A stretch of 64,000 bases of DNA from Bradyrhizobium quebecense. GTDB lineage: Bacteria; Pseudomonadota; Alphaproteobacteria; Rhizobiales; Xanthobacteraceae. The translations under genes were made by a program, and so were the position numbers. The notes under the pieces were generated by a model. It was not told the origin of the DNA. It searched no databases and worked only from the letters and a program-made list of their open reading frames with translations. Where the stretch lies: NCBI RefSeq assembly GCF_013373795.3, contig NZ_CP088022.1, forward strand, positions 2,108,001 to 2,172,000, written 5' to 3'. Each line of letters begins with the position of its first letter. Positions within the stretch are counted from its first letter, which is position 1. Positions 10,101 through 18,693 of the stretch are shown here, piece by piece.

Positions 10101-10514
10101 GCATTGATCCGCAAGCGCTGCGACGCGCTCGCCATCAGGTACAGTGTGCTGACCGGTGAAACGAAGGACCGCAGGCGCGTGATCGAGGAGTTTCAGGACG
10201 GCGTCACCGACCTGTTCCTGATCAGCCTGAAGGCCGGTGGTGTCGGACTCAATCTGACCGCCGCGGATACCGTGATCATCTTCGATCCCTGGTGGAATCC
10301 CGCGGTCGAGGAGCAGGCGATCGACCGTGCTCATCGCATCGGGCAGGACAAGGCCGTTTTTGTCTATCGGCTGGTGGCTACCGGTACGATCGAAGAGAAG
10401 ATGGACGAACTCAAGGCCCGCAAGCGCGCGCTGGCCGACAGCATTTTCGATTCGCAAGGACGCATCGGCGCCGCGCTCACGGAAGAGGACGTCCAGGCAT
10501 TGTTCGCGGATTGA
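7173..10514 (+). CDS. SWIM zinc finger plus SNF2/DEAD-box helicase
   Basis: About 1113 residues. A SWIM finger (CTCPMAVNCKH, residues about 81-91) precedes a long variable middle region. The SNF2 ATPase core follows: Walker A DDMGLGKT near 677, Walker B DEAQ near 775, and TGTPMENHLGELW. The C-terminal helicase lobe holds SQFTSMLALI, SLKAGGVGLNLT, DPWWNPAVEEQ and the arginine-finger motif DRAHRIGQ. The architecture matches bacterial HepA/SNF2 proteins thought to remodel nucleic-acid complexes. ATG 7173 was chosen over the overlapping TTG 7170. No DISARM or other defence partner is adjacent, so a housekeeping role is as likely as defence. Confidence 0.9.
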   Translation: MPDVPNLSERLKQKDILGFFSRSAVDKAFAYRAQGRVSALVVSPDLTRVQAQVSGTERKPYQVDIELEFDGNRLVDVDGDCTCPMAVNCKHVAATLFEALHSPVRATGVAPQQPRSAAGNGQSRPDAVLPYQIAEWIETVGRSMRNTEYPHDVTQRLLYYLQPEGVGGGTPCMDVSLVSVKILKTGEFGSKVSQPSLNEFSVDRAPKYYLGSDIDILVRLSSEFRSGYTSGRRTYSADVLKQVVATGRAFWRDHSGAPLQWGEPRDGRIAWRQVTRDGIAPLLIVEGATALNAEPPVYIDAAAGLIGPITLNLPERLSCRLLLAPAIPHAHVAQVVQRLGQKLPSLDHGWLPAPPAAATKIDMDPKPLLRLMSGRKAAHAYYYYGDGTPDRVPVARLSFRYGPVEIERSESAHRVEQFRDGILYVVARRKAKEKEMTARLTSLGLVEVRSAFLQLDVAHAYDLTFAQSTDWLDFLNVDAANLQAAGLEIRIDDDFPYRLATSSGVFDADFESSGIDWFELALGIEIDGERRDLAPLVAALVSQPGFAPETVKQLAEDGDSVYLPLADGRYLALAADRFLPLVLALHSLTLSGTFVATSGKFRLSRAQIVPLLGLEADHFVFRGADSLRRMAGLLGARGLPDPVLPSDFNAALRHYQTQGVAWLDLLRESGLGGVLADDMGLGKTVQILALLALEKARGHLTDPAIVVAPTSLMTNWFNEARKFTPGLRVLVLHGPDRRQSFEAIGDHDLVLTTYPLIARDHEVLLAREWHIAVLDEAQTVKNSNAVTTRRLQDIRARHRFCLTGTPMENHLGELWSIMSFAIPGYLGDRAAFARNWRTPIEKRADVGRARALTQRIRPFLLRRTKQEVAAELPPKSEFTERVVLEGNQRELYDAIRLSMSEKVRKAIRERGLAKSHIVVLEALLRMRQACCDPALLNLDDGVKRPSAKLDRLMEMIEELLSEKRKIIVFSQFTSMLALIRKRCDALAIRYSVLTGETKDRRRVIEEFQDGVTDLFLISLKAGGVGLNLTAADTVIIFDPWWNPAVEEQAIDRAHRIGQDKAVFVYRLVATGTIEEKMDELKARKRALADSIFDSQGRIGAALTEEDVQALFAD

Positions 10515-10561
10515 GCATGGCTTCGTCCCGGCTGATGAGGGCCGGGGCGGGCTGGCCGATT

Positions 10562-11203
10562 TCACGTCGGCCATTTCGAGCCGAGGATGATCGAGCAGAA
10601 GTTCACCCGTGTGTAGTTCATGTCCTTCAGCGCAAGCACGTCGGCCTTGACGTTACCGAAGGTGGTCAGCGGCTTCTTGATGGTGCCGGCCGCGAAATGA
10701 TCGATGATGTTCTCCTTGAAGTTCGCCTCGCGCGGATGATGCGCGCAGACATGGTCGCGATGCTCGTGCGAGAAATCGTCGTAGGCGATGCCGAGCACGT
10801 CCATCTCGACGCCGGCGGTGACCAGCGCGATGGTCGGACGCATATGCTCGGGGATTCCGGGCGTGGTGTGTAGCGCGATCGAGGCCCAGACGTCCTCGAT
10901 GTCGCGTTCGGCGACGCCGTAGCCCTTGAGGAAGTCGCGTGCGGCGTTGGCGCCGTCGACCTCGAAGCGCAGATCGGGGCTCGCATGTTCGGCGGTGAGG
11001 CCCATGTCGTGGAACATGGCGCCGATATAGAGCAGCTCGGGATCGAACTTCAGCTTGCGGCGATTGCCGGTGAGCGCGCCCCAGAAGAACACGCGGCGGC
11101 TGTGATTATAGAGCAGGTCGTCCTCGGTATCGCGGACCAGCTGGGTCGCGGCGCGGGCCATGGCGCTGTCGGGTACACGGATGCCAGCGATGATCTCGGT
11201 CAT
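10562..11203 (-). CDS. HD-domain hydrolase (cyanamide hydratase-like)
   Basis: 213 residues from ATG 11203 with a GAGGAGCG motif upstream. Metal ligands of an HD domain are visible: H34 in YNHSRRVFFWG, H65-D66 in AMFHDMGLT, and a downstream H in ALHTTPGIPEH. The arrangement resembles the short HD proteins related to fungal cyanamide hydratase. The real substrate in bacteria is not established and cannot be told here. It is convergent with the helicase gene and divergent from the GlxA-type regulator, which may control it. Confidence 0.75.
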   Translation of the reverse strand: MTEIIAGIRVPDSAMARAATQLVRDTEDDLLYNHSRRVFFWGALTGNRRKLKFDPELLYIGAMFHDMGLTAEHASPDLRFEVDGANAARDFLKGYGVAERDIEDVWASIALHTTPGIPEHMRPTIALVTAGVEMDVLGIAYDDFSHEHRDHVCAHHPREANFKENIIDHFAAGTIKKPLTTFGNVKADVLALKDMNYTRVNFCSIILGSKWPT

Positions 11204-11428
11204 TTCAAGACGCTCCTCGATATGGCAAGACGATACCGTGGCGTGCGAAACACGCGGGGCGCGCCAGCGCTCGTCTCTACGGTGTGTTCGGATCGCCTCG
11301 TGGCGTGATCCGTGGTGTGCTTGTCGCCCGTCTTGGCCTGATCCCGCAACGATCGTGCGCCGCCGGATCTGGCCAACGAGACATCGTTTCGCGCCACAGG
11401 CAAGGAAAGGCTGGGGCAGGGAGAAGGC

Positions 11429-12394
11429 ATGGCGGTTCAGAAGGTAGCGATCGCGATTCACGAAGGGGTTCAGGCACTCGATATCGCGGGCCCCGTCGAC
11501 GTGTTCGCGGAGACCAACGGTTTTGTCGCTGATGGCGACGGCTATGAGACGGTGCTGGTCGGCGCCAGCCGCGAACCGCTGCGCGCATCGAACGGCATGA
11601 AGATATCAGCCGACCTCAGTTTCGATGAGGCAGACGAGAAATTCGACATCCTGCTGGTTGCCGGCGGACCGGCGTTGCCCGATACCGAGCCGGATCCGGC
11701 GCTGACGCAGTGGCTGCGCGGGGCGCCCGCGCGCGCCGAGCTCTACGGTTCGATCTGCACCGGTGCCTTCGCGCTCGGCCATGCCGGGCTGCTCGACGGG
11801 CACAAGGTGACGACGCATTGGCAGAACGCGCAGCTTCTGGCGACGTGCTTCCCGGCCGCCGAGGTGATCTTCGACCGGATCTATATTCGTGACGGCAGAC
11901 TGATGACTTCTGCCGGCGTGACCGCGGGCATCGATCTCGGTCTCGCGCTGGTCGCCGAGCGTCATGGGCCGCAGGTGGCGGTCGCGGTGGCCAAGCGGCT
12001 GGTCGTGGTGGCGCAACGCCAGGGTGGGCAGTCGCAGTTCAGCCCCTATCTCACCGCGCCGGTCGACGAGGATTCGCCGATCGCTCGCGCGCAGGCGCAC
12101 GTCATGCAGCGTGTCGGCGAGCGCCACACCCTGCAAACGCTGGCCGAGGCCGTCGGCATGAGCGTGCGCAATTTCGGCCGCGCCTTCGCGCAAGAGACCG
12201 GCCTCACGCCGCATGAATTCGTCGAACGCGCGCGGGTCGACGCCGCGCGCCGGCTGCTCGAGGGCTCGGACCGGCCGCTGAAGGCGGTTGCGTTCGACTG
12301 CGGGTTCGGCTCGGCCGACCGGATGCGCATCGTGTTCAGCGAGCGGCTCGGCGTGTCGCCGGCGCAGTACCGGGCGAGTTTTCGCAAATTGTGA
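11429..12394 (+). CDS. GlxA-type AraC family regulator with DJ-1/PfpI domain
   Basis: 321 residues. Residues about 1-185 form a class I glutamine-amidotransferase-like/DJ-1 domain, with the nucleophile-elbow cysteine in SICTGAFALGHAGLL. Residues about 215-320 hold two AraC helix-turn-helix motifs (LQTLAEAVGMSVRNFGRAFA and PLKAVAFDCGFGSADRMRIV). This pairing is typical of the GlxA subfamily. GGGAGAAGGC precedes the ATG. It is divergent from the HD hydrolase across about 225 bases, so that gene is a plausible target. Confidence 0.85.
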   Translation: MAVQKVAIAIHEGVQALDIAGPVDVFAETNGFVADGDGYETVLVGASREPLRASNGMKISADLSFDEADEKFDILLVAGGPALPDTEPDPALTQWLRGAPARAELYGSICTGAFALGHAGLLDGHKVTTHWQNAQLLATCFPAAEVIFDRIYIRDGRLMTSAGVTAGIDLGLALVAERHGPQVAVAVAKRLVVVAQRQGGQSQFSPYLTAPVDEDSPIARAQAHVMQRVGERHTLQTLAEAVGMSVRNFGRAFAQETGLTPHEFVERARVDAARRLLEGSDRPLKAVAFDCGFGSADRMRIVFSERLGVSPAQYRASFRKL

Positions 12395-12477
12395 CGCCGT
12401 TCATGGAGCGGAGCATGCCGCCAGCATAGGATCGAAATTGCCCTTGCGAGCAACACATCTTCCCCGGGGAGGACGTC

Positions 12478-13044
12478 ATGGATGCGCTCACGCTCTTCAT
12501 CATCCGTCACGCCGAAAAGCCTGATGATGGCTGGCCGGGGCCCGGCTTCACCGCGGACGGTGTGCCCGATACCGAGTCGCTTGTCCTGCGCGGCTGGCAA
12601 CGCGCCGGCGCATGGACCGCGTTGTTTGGCACCGACCTCGCCAAGGGCGACTATGTCAAGCCTGACGCGATCTATGCCGCGACGCCCGGCACCACGCCCA
12701 ACCGGGGGCCGAGCAGCCGTCCCGCTGAGACGATCTCGGCGCTGGCGGCGCGTCTTGGTGCGACGCCCAACGAAGGTTTTGGCAAAGGTGATGAGCCGGC
12801 GCTGGTCAAGGTGCTGCTGGCGCTGCACGGCGTCGTGCTGCTGTGCTGGGAGCACAAGGCGATCATCGCCGACGTCCTTCCGTTGATACCAGTCAGCAGG
12901 GGCAAGCCGCCCACCAAATGGGACGCCAGCCGGTTCGACGTCGTACTGCGCTTCCATCGCGCCAAGGGCGACGACAAGTTCGCCTTCAAGGAGCTGTTTG
13001 CAAAATTGCTGTCGGGCGATTCCGACGAGCCGCTGGGTGGCTGA
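12478..13044 (+). CDS. Histidine phosphatase superfamily protein
   Basis: 188 residues. The RHAEKPDD motif at residues 10-17 supplies the phospho-accepting histidine, and CWEHKAI near residue 123 supplies the second active-site histidine, in the order usual for the phosphoglycerate-mutase/SixA branch. A GGGGAGGA motif precedes the ATG. No signal peptide. The substrate is not predictable. It ends a short distance before the convergent YjbR-type gene. Confidence 0.75.
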   Translation: MDALTLFIIRHAEKPDDGWPGPGFTADGVPDTESLVLRGWQRAGAWTALFGTDLAKGDYVKPDAIYAATPGTTPNRGPSSRPAETISALAARLGATPNEGFGKGDEPALVKVLLALHGVVLLCWEHKAIIADVLPLIPVSRGKPPTKWDASRFDVVLRFHRAKGDDKFAFKELFAKLLSGDSDEPLGG

Positions 13045-13065
13045 ACCGCGCTGCGGCTCGGCCCG

Positions 13066-13419
13066 TCAGTCGAGCCCGAGCGCCTTGCGCGATTTGCGCG
13101 TCAGCTTCGCGGCGATCAGCCCATGCGCCTGGTCGAGATAGGCCTTGAGCTCGGCGTCGGGCAGGGCGTCGTTGCCGACCAGTTGCACCCATTTGGCACG
13201 CGCCAGATACGGTGCCGGCCGCGCGAGCTCCTGCTCGATCAAAAGCTGATAGGCCATGTTCGAGGTCTTGAACATGAAGCCGCCGGTGCTCGCGATGAAG
13301 CCGCCGGCCAGCGCGAACATCTTGCCGCCGACCTTGAACACCGACGTGCCTTCCCATTGCACCACCTTGGTGGCGGCGGGCAGGCGCAGGCAATGAGCTT
13401 CGAAGGTTTTTGGGCGCAT
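13066..13419 (-). CDS. MmcQ/YjbR family protein
   Basis: 117 residues. The layout fits YjbR: EAHCLRLPAATKVVQWEGTS, then VFKVGGKMFAL, and a C-terminal LARAKWVQLVGNDALPDAEL segment. The fold is a CyaY-like double-wing DNA-binding type by family knowledge; function is unproven. The ATG at 13419 lacks a good ribosome site, but no better start lies in frame before the conserved region. It is divergent from the PadR regulator. Confidence 0.7.
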   Translation of the reverse strand: MRPKTFEAHCLRLPAATKVVQWEGTSVFKVGGKMFALAGGFIASTGGFMFKTSNMAYQLLIEQELARPAPYLARAKWVQLVGNDALPDAELKAYLDQAHGLIAAKLTRKSRKALGLD

Positions 13420-13570
13420 GAGTCGGAGGGCTGGCGGGGCATCAAAGCCATAGGCCAGCCGCGCGAAGACGGGCAAGCCCGGCGTAAATCGCCAATCCCG
13501 GCCAGTACCGGTCGCTGCTTGTCCGCCGGGCCTCACGAAAACGTGGGTTGCCGCTGTTCCATCTGTAGAT

Positions 13571-13584
13571 ATATCGTAAGATAT
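13571..13584. promoter_or_regulatory. Perfect palindrome, probable PadR operator
   Basis: ATATC-GTAA-GATAT is a perfect 5+4+5 inverted repeat ending 21 bases before the PadR start codon, in an otherwise GC-rich region. Autoregulation through an AT-rich palindrome at the promoter is common for PadR proteins. Binding is inferred, not shown. Confidence 0.55.
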
Positions 13585-13605
13585 GTTTTTAGTAAGGAAT
13601 GACCA

Positions 13606-14238
13606 ATGAGACGATCTATGTTTGGCGGCCGGGGCGATGACGGATTCCGGTTTGGGTTCTTCGCCATGGGCCGGCACGGCCGGGGCGGCCATCGCTTTGG
13701 CCGCGGCGGCCATGGCTTCTTCGGGCGGGGTGGCGGCGGCGACTTTCCGGGATCGCGGCGGCTCTCGTCGCAGGACCTGCAGCTCGTCATCCTGGCGCTG
13801 CTCGGCGAGCAGCCGGCGCACGGCTACGAGCTGATCAAGAAAATCGAGGAGCGGTCGGATGGCTTCTACAGCCCGAGCCCGGGCGTGATCTATCCGGCGC
13901 TGACCTTCCTCGAGGAGATCGGCCATGCCAGCGTCGCCCAGGATGCGGCGCGCAAGCTCTACAGCATCACCGAGCAGGGCAAGGCGCATCTTGCCGAGAA
14001 CCGCGCCACCGCTGACACCATTCTCCAGGCGCTGTCGCGGATCGGCGGCCGCATGGAGGAGGTGCGCGAAGCCTTCGCCGGCGTGAGCGATCTCGATGGC
14101 GAATCCTCCGACGACGTGCACCGCGCCCGCCACGCCCTGAAGAGCGCGCTGCGCCAGAAGCGCGGCTGCGACGCCGCCGAGGCGCGCCGCATCGCGAAAA
14201 TCCTCGATCGTGCTGCCGCCGAAATCCTGCAGCAATGA
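13606..14238 (+). CDS. PadR family transcriptional regulator with Gly/His/Arg-rich N-terminus
   Basis: 210 residues. Residues about 55-130 are a PadR winged helix (LQLVILALLGEQPAHGYELI, then GVIYPALTFLEEIG and RKLYSITEQGKAHL), followed by a helical dimerisation region. The first 48 residues are almost entirely Gly, Arg, Phe and His (GRHGRGGHRFGRGGHGFFGR), which could bind metal or be disordered. A palindromic operator precedes it. The damaged methyltransferase gene follows after 23 bases and is its likely operon partner. Confidence 0.85.
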   Translation: MRRSMFGGRGDDGFRFGFFAMGRHGRGGHRFGRGGHGFFGRGGGGDFPGSRRLSSQDLQLVILALLGEQPAHGYELIKKIEERSDGFYSPSPGVIYPALTFLEEIGHASVAQDAARKLYSITEQGKAHLAENRATADTILQALSRIGGRMEEVREAFAGVSDLDGESSDDVHRARHALKSALRQKRGCDAAEARRIAKILDRAAAEILQQ

Positions 14239-14261
14239 CGCAGCCGCAAGGGAGACCCTTC

Positions 14262-14911
14262 ATGTACAACGCTGAACCGCACAGCGCGATTACCGACGCC
14301 CGCGTCGCTGCCGTCATCGCGCGCCTGCAGGCCACGCGCCTCAGGCCGGCCACCGGCGGTCCGCGCGGCAATCCGACGATGAGCCGCGATCCGCTCGACT
14401 ATGCCGAGCAGGGCTTCTCAATCCATCCCGAGCAGGGCGAACTGATCTATCTGTTGTGCCGCGGCCTGCGCGCCAAACGCGTCGCTGAGTTTGCGACCTC
14501 AGTCGGAATGTCGAGCTGTATTTCGCCGCCGCGATGCGCGACAATGGCGGCGGCACCGTGATCGGCTCGGAGATCGTGCCGGCCAAGGTCGCAACCGCGA
14601 AGCGCAATCTTGCCGAGGCCGGCCTGGCCGACTACGCCGAGATCCGCGAGGGTGATGCGCGCCAGACGCTGCGCGATCTCGGTGGTCCCGTCGACTTCAT
14701 CCTGATCGACGGCTGGCCGGGCGAGAAGGGACCGACACTCGCCCGCCAGGTGATCGAGATCGTTGCTCCGCAGCTTCGCGTCGGCGGCTATGTCATGAAC
14801 GACAATGCCGAGGCGGATTTTCTGGAGTTCGTGCGCGATCCCAAAAATGGCTTTGTGTCGATCACGCTGCCGCTCAAGGGCGGTACCGAGCTCTGCCTGA
14901 AGGTCGCCTAA
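14262..14911 (+). pseudogene. O-methyltransferase-like SAM enzyme split by a 1-base deletion
   Basis: Two overlapping frames together encode one protein. Frame 1 (from ATG 14262 with AAGGGAG) gives ...KRVAEFATSVGMS and then turns to nonsense. The adjacent frame resumes with AAAMRDNGGGTVIGSEIVPA and runs through DFILIDGWPG to the end. Restoring one base at about 14514 (reading ATGTCGACGCTGTAT instead of ATGTCGAGCTGTAT) joins VGMS to TLYFAAAMRDNGG, which is class I methyltransferase motif I. It sits behind PadR in the same direction. Either a real inactivating mutation or a sequencing error. Confidence 0.8.
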
Positions 14912-15032
14912 GGATCGGTTCGGCACGGCGAAATCCTGCTGGCGTGATTGTGAGCCGCAACGACATCACGCCACGCTGGATTTTGTCGGCGCTTCTTGCT
15001 CTGTTCGAAGAAAATCAGGAGCGAAGTGCCGC

Positions 15033-15728
15033 ATGTCCGAAGTCCCGCCGATCCATCCGCTTGATCGCCCAATCTGGAGCGCGCTGACCACGAGGCAACG
15101 CGACCTTGCGGAAGGCGGCGCCGATGCAAGGCGCTTTCCGGTCGCGATCGCACCCTTTGCCGACATGGTCGACATGTCGCCCAAGAGTTTTACTGCGCTC
15201 GGTGCGCTGTTGTCGGGACCTGATATCGCGGTGCTGTTCACACCCGATCCTGTTCCTGTGCCGCCGGAGTTCAAGGTGCTGCTGGCCGAGACCGGCGAGC
15301 AGATGATCGGCACACCGGCGGAGTTTTCTCTGCCCGGCGTCGAGATCGTCACGCTCGGCGCCGCCGACGTTCCCGCGATGATGGCGTTGACGGAAATGAC
15401 AAAACCCGGACCGTTCAGCGCGCGGACGCATGAGCTCGGCACCTTTCTCGGCATTCGCGTTGGCGGCGAGCTAGTCGCAATGACCGGGGAACGGATGAAG
15501 CCGGGGAACTACACCGAGATGACCGCGGTCTGCGTGCATCCGGACCAGCGCGGCCGCGGCTATGCGCAGGCGTTGCTGTCGGCGGTCGGCCGCCAGATCG
15601 TGGCGCGCGGCGAGATCCCGTTCCTGCACGTCTTCACCAGCAACGTCTCGGCAATCGCGCTCTACCGCCGTCAGGGCATGGAGATCCGCCGCCGCCTGCA
15701 CATCACGGTGCTGCAGAAGCAGGGGTAG
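15033..15728 (+). CDS. GNAT family N-acetyltransferase
   Basis: 231 residues. The acetyl-CoA binding signature is clear at VHPDQRGRGYAQALLSAVG (about 170-188), followed by a C-terminal strand SNVSAIALYRRQGMEIRRRL typical of the FR47-like branch. The N-terminal half is a degenerate GNAT-like lobe. The start is preceded by a CAGGAGC motif. Acceptor substrate unknown; apparently monocistronic. Confidence 0.85.
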   Translation: MSEVPPIHPLDRPIWSALTTRQRDLAEGGADARRFPVAIAPFADMVDMSPKSFTALGALLSGPDIAVLFTPDPVPVPPEFKVLLAETGEQMIGTPAEFSLPGVEIVTLGAADVPAMMALTEMTKPGPFSARTHELGTFLGIRVGGELVAMTGERMKPGNYTEMTAVCVHPDQRGRGYAQALLSAVGRQIVARGEIPFLHVFTSNVSAIALYRRQGMEIRRRLHITVLQKQG

Positions 15729-15770
15729 GGTAAAGTCCGGGAATGATACCCTGAGCGGCGTCACGCTCGC

Positions 15771-17684
15771 TCACGCCAGCCTGTTGCCGGCAAGATGGAC
15801 CGTGCGCTTGTCGCAGCTGGGATCGATCGCGACGGCATTCGTCGCGATCGGGCCGTGTGCGGCGACGTTGTTGCTGATCTCGACGTTTCTGGCGCGGCCG
15901 ACGAAGATCGCGCTGTCGGGCTTGATATGGAAGAAGTCGCCGGCCCCGAACGAGCCGCCGCGCAGAAATGTCTGGCCGATCACGTTGCCGGCGATCCTGA
16001 CGCCGTCGGCATTGCTGACGAAGATCGCGTAGATGTAGGAATCGTCGATGTGATTGCCTTCGATGATGACGCGCCGGTTCTGGAAATTGTCCTGAAATCC
16101 CTTGGCGCCTTCCGGCGGCACCATTCCGACATAGATGGTGCCGAGCGTGCCGCTGCCGCTGGTCAGCTCATTGGCGCCGTTGACGCAATGGCTGAAGCGG
16201 TTGTTGCGGAACACGAGGTTGTCGGCAAATCCGGACTCCGACCAGAAGCCGATGTCGCTGCCCGCCTGCAACGCGACGCCGGTCGAGAACGTGAACTGGC
16301 AGTTCTCGACGATCGCGTTCGGCGCCTTCATCAGCACGCGGCCGCAGGCGTGGAAACTGCAACGCAGCACGGTGGCGCCGGATCCGATGTGCGTCAGCGA
16401 GGTGATAGCATCGCCGGTCTTGAGCGGCAGGTCCTGCTGCAGGACCACGTCGTAGATCAGGTCCGGCTGGGTGGTCGGGCTCCTGTTCTTCCAGAGCTGG
16501 GCGATCTTGGCCTTCAGCTCGGGCGCGTGGCGCTTGGCCAATTGCTCGACCTTGCCGCGTCCGAGGGAGCGAAACGTCGCATGGTCGCAGCTCTCGATAT
16601 CGTCGCCGGCCGCGAGGCCGACGTCCCATTTCGGGCTGAGCAGAAGCCTCCGCGGCGCGGTCTTCGCCACGACGTAGTAGTAGAAGCCGTGCACGTTGAC
16701 AGCATCGTCGGAGGTGTTCGCGAAACTGCAGTCCTCCATGGTCGGACCGCGCGCGACCGCGGTGAAGTGCGAGCCGTCGGAATTGGTCGAGATCAGACGG
16801 TCGGTCGTCGCGCCCTTCGGCCTGGGTCCCGGAATGACCGAGACTTTCTGCAGCATCATCGAGCCTTCGCCGCCGTTCTCGATGATGCCCATGCCCGGCG
16901 AGGCCAGCAGCTTCAGGTCGATCAGGCTGGTGGCGACGCTGGAGTCCACCGCGATGGCATGCGCGCCGCTATTTGCGATGGTGACGACGTCACCCACCGC
17001 GATCGGCAGCTGGCTCGGGAAACGATCGTTTGCGCCCCACCGCAGATGCACCTTGATCTGGCCGTCGCCGAGGCGCGTGGCATGGACCGGTGAGAGGAAA
17101 TCCCTGGCGCCGGTCTTCAGCGTCCGGTTGCGGCGGTCCATCACCTTGAAGAAGCCATCCGTGAAGGCGGCCAGCAGTGCGGCATCATCGGGATAGCCGG
17201 GATCGACCTTCACCGTGATGTCGACCGCTTGCTTGTCGAACGCGGTGATCGTTCCCTGGGTGAAGGGCAGCGGATCGTAGTCGATGGTGAGATCGCGGAT
17301 GGTGAGGCGGTTGCAGCCGGAGATCGCGAAGGTCCCGCTGCGTGCGGTGTTGATCAGCTGCGCGCCATTGCCGTTGAGTTCGAAGCCGTGCAATTGCCGG
17401 AACGCCAGCGGCCGCTTGATCCGGTAGCTGGCGTTCTTTTCCAGATTGAGGACGATGTGAACCGGCCCTGCCTTGCTCGCATCAGCCGCTGCCTTGGCGA
17501 TGGCGGCCAGCGCCTTGGCAAAGGCCGCGTCGGCGTCGCCGCCGGAGGTGGCTGTGAAGGTGGCCATGTCAAACGTGGCCGCGCCCGCAACGGTCGTCGG
17601 TTCGGCACGGCTTTCGCTGCCGAGCAGCGGGGTCGCTACGGCAAACGAGGCAAGCTTGAGCGCTCGCCGGCGGCTGATCGGCAT
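15771..17684 (-). CDS. Tat-exported right-handed beta-helix protein
   Basis: 637 residues from ATG 17684 (a GTG at 17690 is in frame). The N-terminus MPISRRRALKLASFAVATPL is a twin-arginine signal with an Ala cleavage region (ESRA). The rest shows parallel beta-helix periodicity with many N-rich turns (GNGAQLIN, ENGGEGS, VFRNNRFSHC, IAGNVIG). The fold matches pectate-lyase-like/glycoside-hydrolase helices, suggesting a periplasmic or secreted polysaccharide-acting or binding role. No catalytic set could be assigned, and no carbohydrate genes are adjacent. Confidence 0.75.
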   Translation of the reverse strand: MPISRRRALKLASFAVATPLLGSESRAEPTTVAGAATFDMATFTATSGGDADAAFAKALAAIAKAAADASKAGPVHIVLNLEKNASYRIKRPLAFRQLHGFELNGNGAQLINTARSGTFAISGCNRLTIRDLTIDYDPLPFTQGTITAFDKQAVDITVKVDPGYPDDAALLAAFTDGFFKVMDRRNRTLKTGARDFLSPVHATRLGDGQIKVHLRWGANDRFPSQLPIAVGDVVTIANSGAHAIAVDSSVATSLIDLKLLASPGMGIIENGGEGSMMLQKVSVIPGPRPKGATTDRLISTNSDGSHFTAVARGPTMEDCSFANTSDDAVNVHGFYYYVVAKTAPRRLLLSPKWDVGLAAGDDIESCDHATFRSLGRGKVEQLAKRHAPELKAKIAQLWKNRSPTTQPDLIYDVVLQQDLPLKTGDAITSLTHIGSGATVLRCSFHACGRVLMKAPNAIVENCQFTFSTGVALQAGSDIGFWSESGFADNLVFRNNRFSHCVNGANELTSGSGTLGTIYVGMVPPEGAKGFQDNFQNRRVIIEGNHIDDSYIYAIFVSNADGVRIAGNVIGQTFLRGGSFGAGDFFHIKPDSAIFVGRARNVEISNNVAAHGPIATNAVAIDPSCDKRTVHLAGNRLA

Positions 17685-17895
17685 GGGCACACGGCTCCCT
17701 CTGGACCGCGGTTGACTGCGCTCATTGTCTGCCGGCCGAGATGAACCGCAGCGAAATGACGGGGAGTTGGCGTGAGGGCTCTCGACCTCGTGATGAAGAT
17801 CGCCGCTGGGCGATCACAAATATTGGTTGCCGCTCGTGAAAAGACCCGGGCGCGCTGTGGTCCGCGCGTCCGGGTCCGTTGTTGTGCGACGCAGG

Positions 17896-18693
17896 TCAGT
17901 GCATCGTCTGTTCCGACGCTGCGATCCAGGCGATCACGGCCTCGGAGAAGCCGTCAACCCGCGTCCACGGGCCGTGTCCGACCCCGTGCCGGTAGGACGC
18001 CACGTTGACCATGTATCCGCGTCCCTGGGGTGCGGGCACCTGGTCGTGGCTCTGCTTGTCGGTGAAGACGACCAGGCGATCGCCCTTGCGGTCGATCTCC
18101 GTCACCGCCTTGCCGAGATACGTCCCGCCATGCGGCTGCGAGCCGATGATCGCATCGCGGAGCGCGAAGCCGCGGCGCGGCGGCAGCTTCACGACCTCAT
18201 TGCTGAACGTGAAGATCTCCACCTCGTCGCAGACCTCGCGGGCGAGGATCGCAAGTCCGCAGGCCGCTTCCGCCCGCGTCATTTCAGACTGGGCCGAGAG
18301 CGGAGTGAACATCGATCCCGACACGTCGATCAGGAGCCGCGTGCGGCCGTCAAGCCGTGCGTATTCCTTGACCGACTTCAACATCGCGGCCTCCAGCTCC
18401 GGCTCGAAGTCCGGCGCATAATGCGCGGCCGTGATGAAGCGGTAGGGAAGGATGCGGTCGGTTCGCATCGCGTCGATCGCCTCCGCAATGGTCCGGCGCG
18501 GCACCTCCGCCTTCTGCATCAGGCGCAGGTTGCGGAGCAGCGCCAGCCCGCCGAGCCGCTTCTCGGCGATCAACCGCTCGAAGGTCTCACGCTTGTCCTT
18601 GCCGGACGAGAGCGAGACCTCCCAGGTGTCGGGCGAGGCCAGCTCGCCGTCGACGAGCTGCTTCCACACCTTTTCCTGCGTAGCGTCCTTCGG
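17896..18693 (-). pseudogene. 5'-truncated TROVE/Ro60 protein, C-terminal part with VWA domain
   Basis: The open frame begins immediately after the LysR stop codon (18694-18696), in the same frame, with PKDATQEKVWKQLVDGELAS; the first usable start is GTG 18669. DTWEVSLSSGKDKRETFERL and RLGGLALLRNLRLMQKAEV correspond to the end of a TROVE domain. They are followed by a von Willebrand A-like domain with an intact MIDAS motif, DVSGSM, and VFTDKQSHD. Ro60-family proteins are normally about 500 residues with an RNA-binding TROVE ring; here that N-terminal half is missing. Most likely a remnant left by recombination, though a short VWA protein could still be made. Confidence 0.7.

Noticed and set aside
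15795..17093. Plus-strand 432-codon frame
   Set aside because: Lies entirely opposite the Tat-exported beta-helix gene and shows the Arg/Asp/Val-rich bias of an antisense frame in GC-rich DNA.
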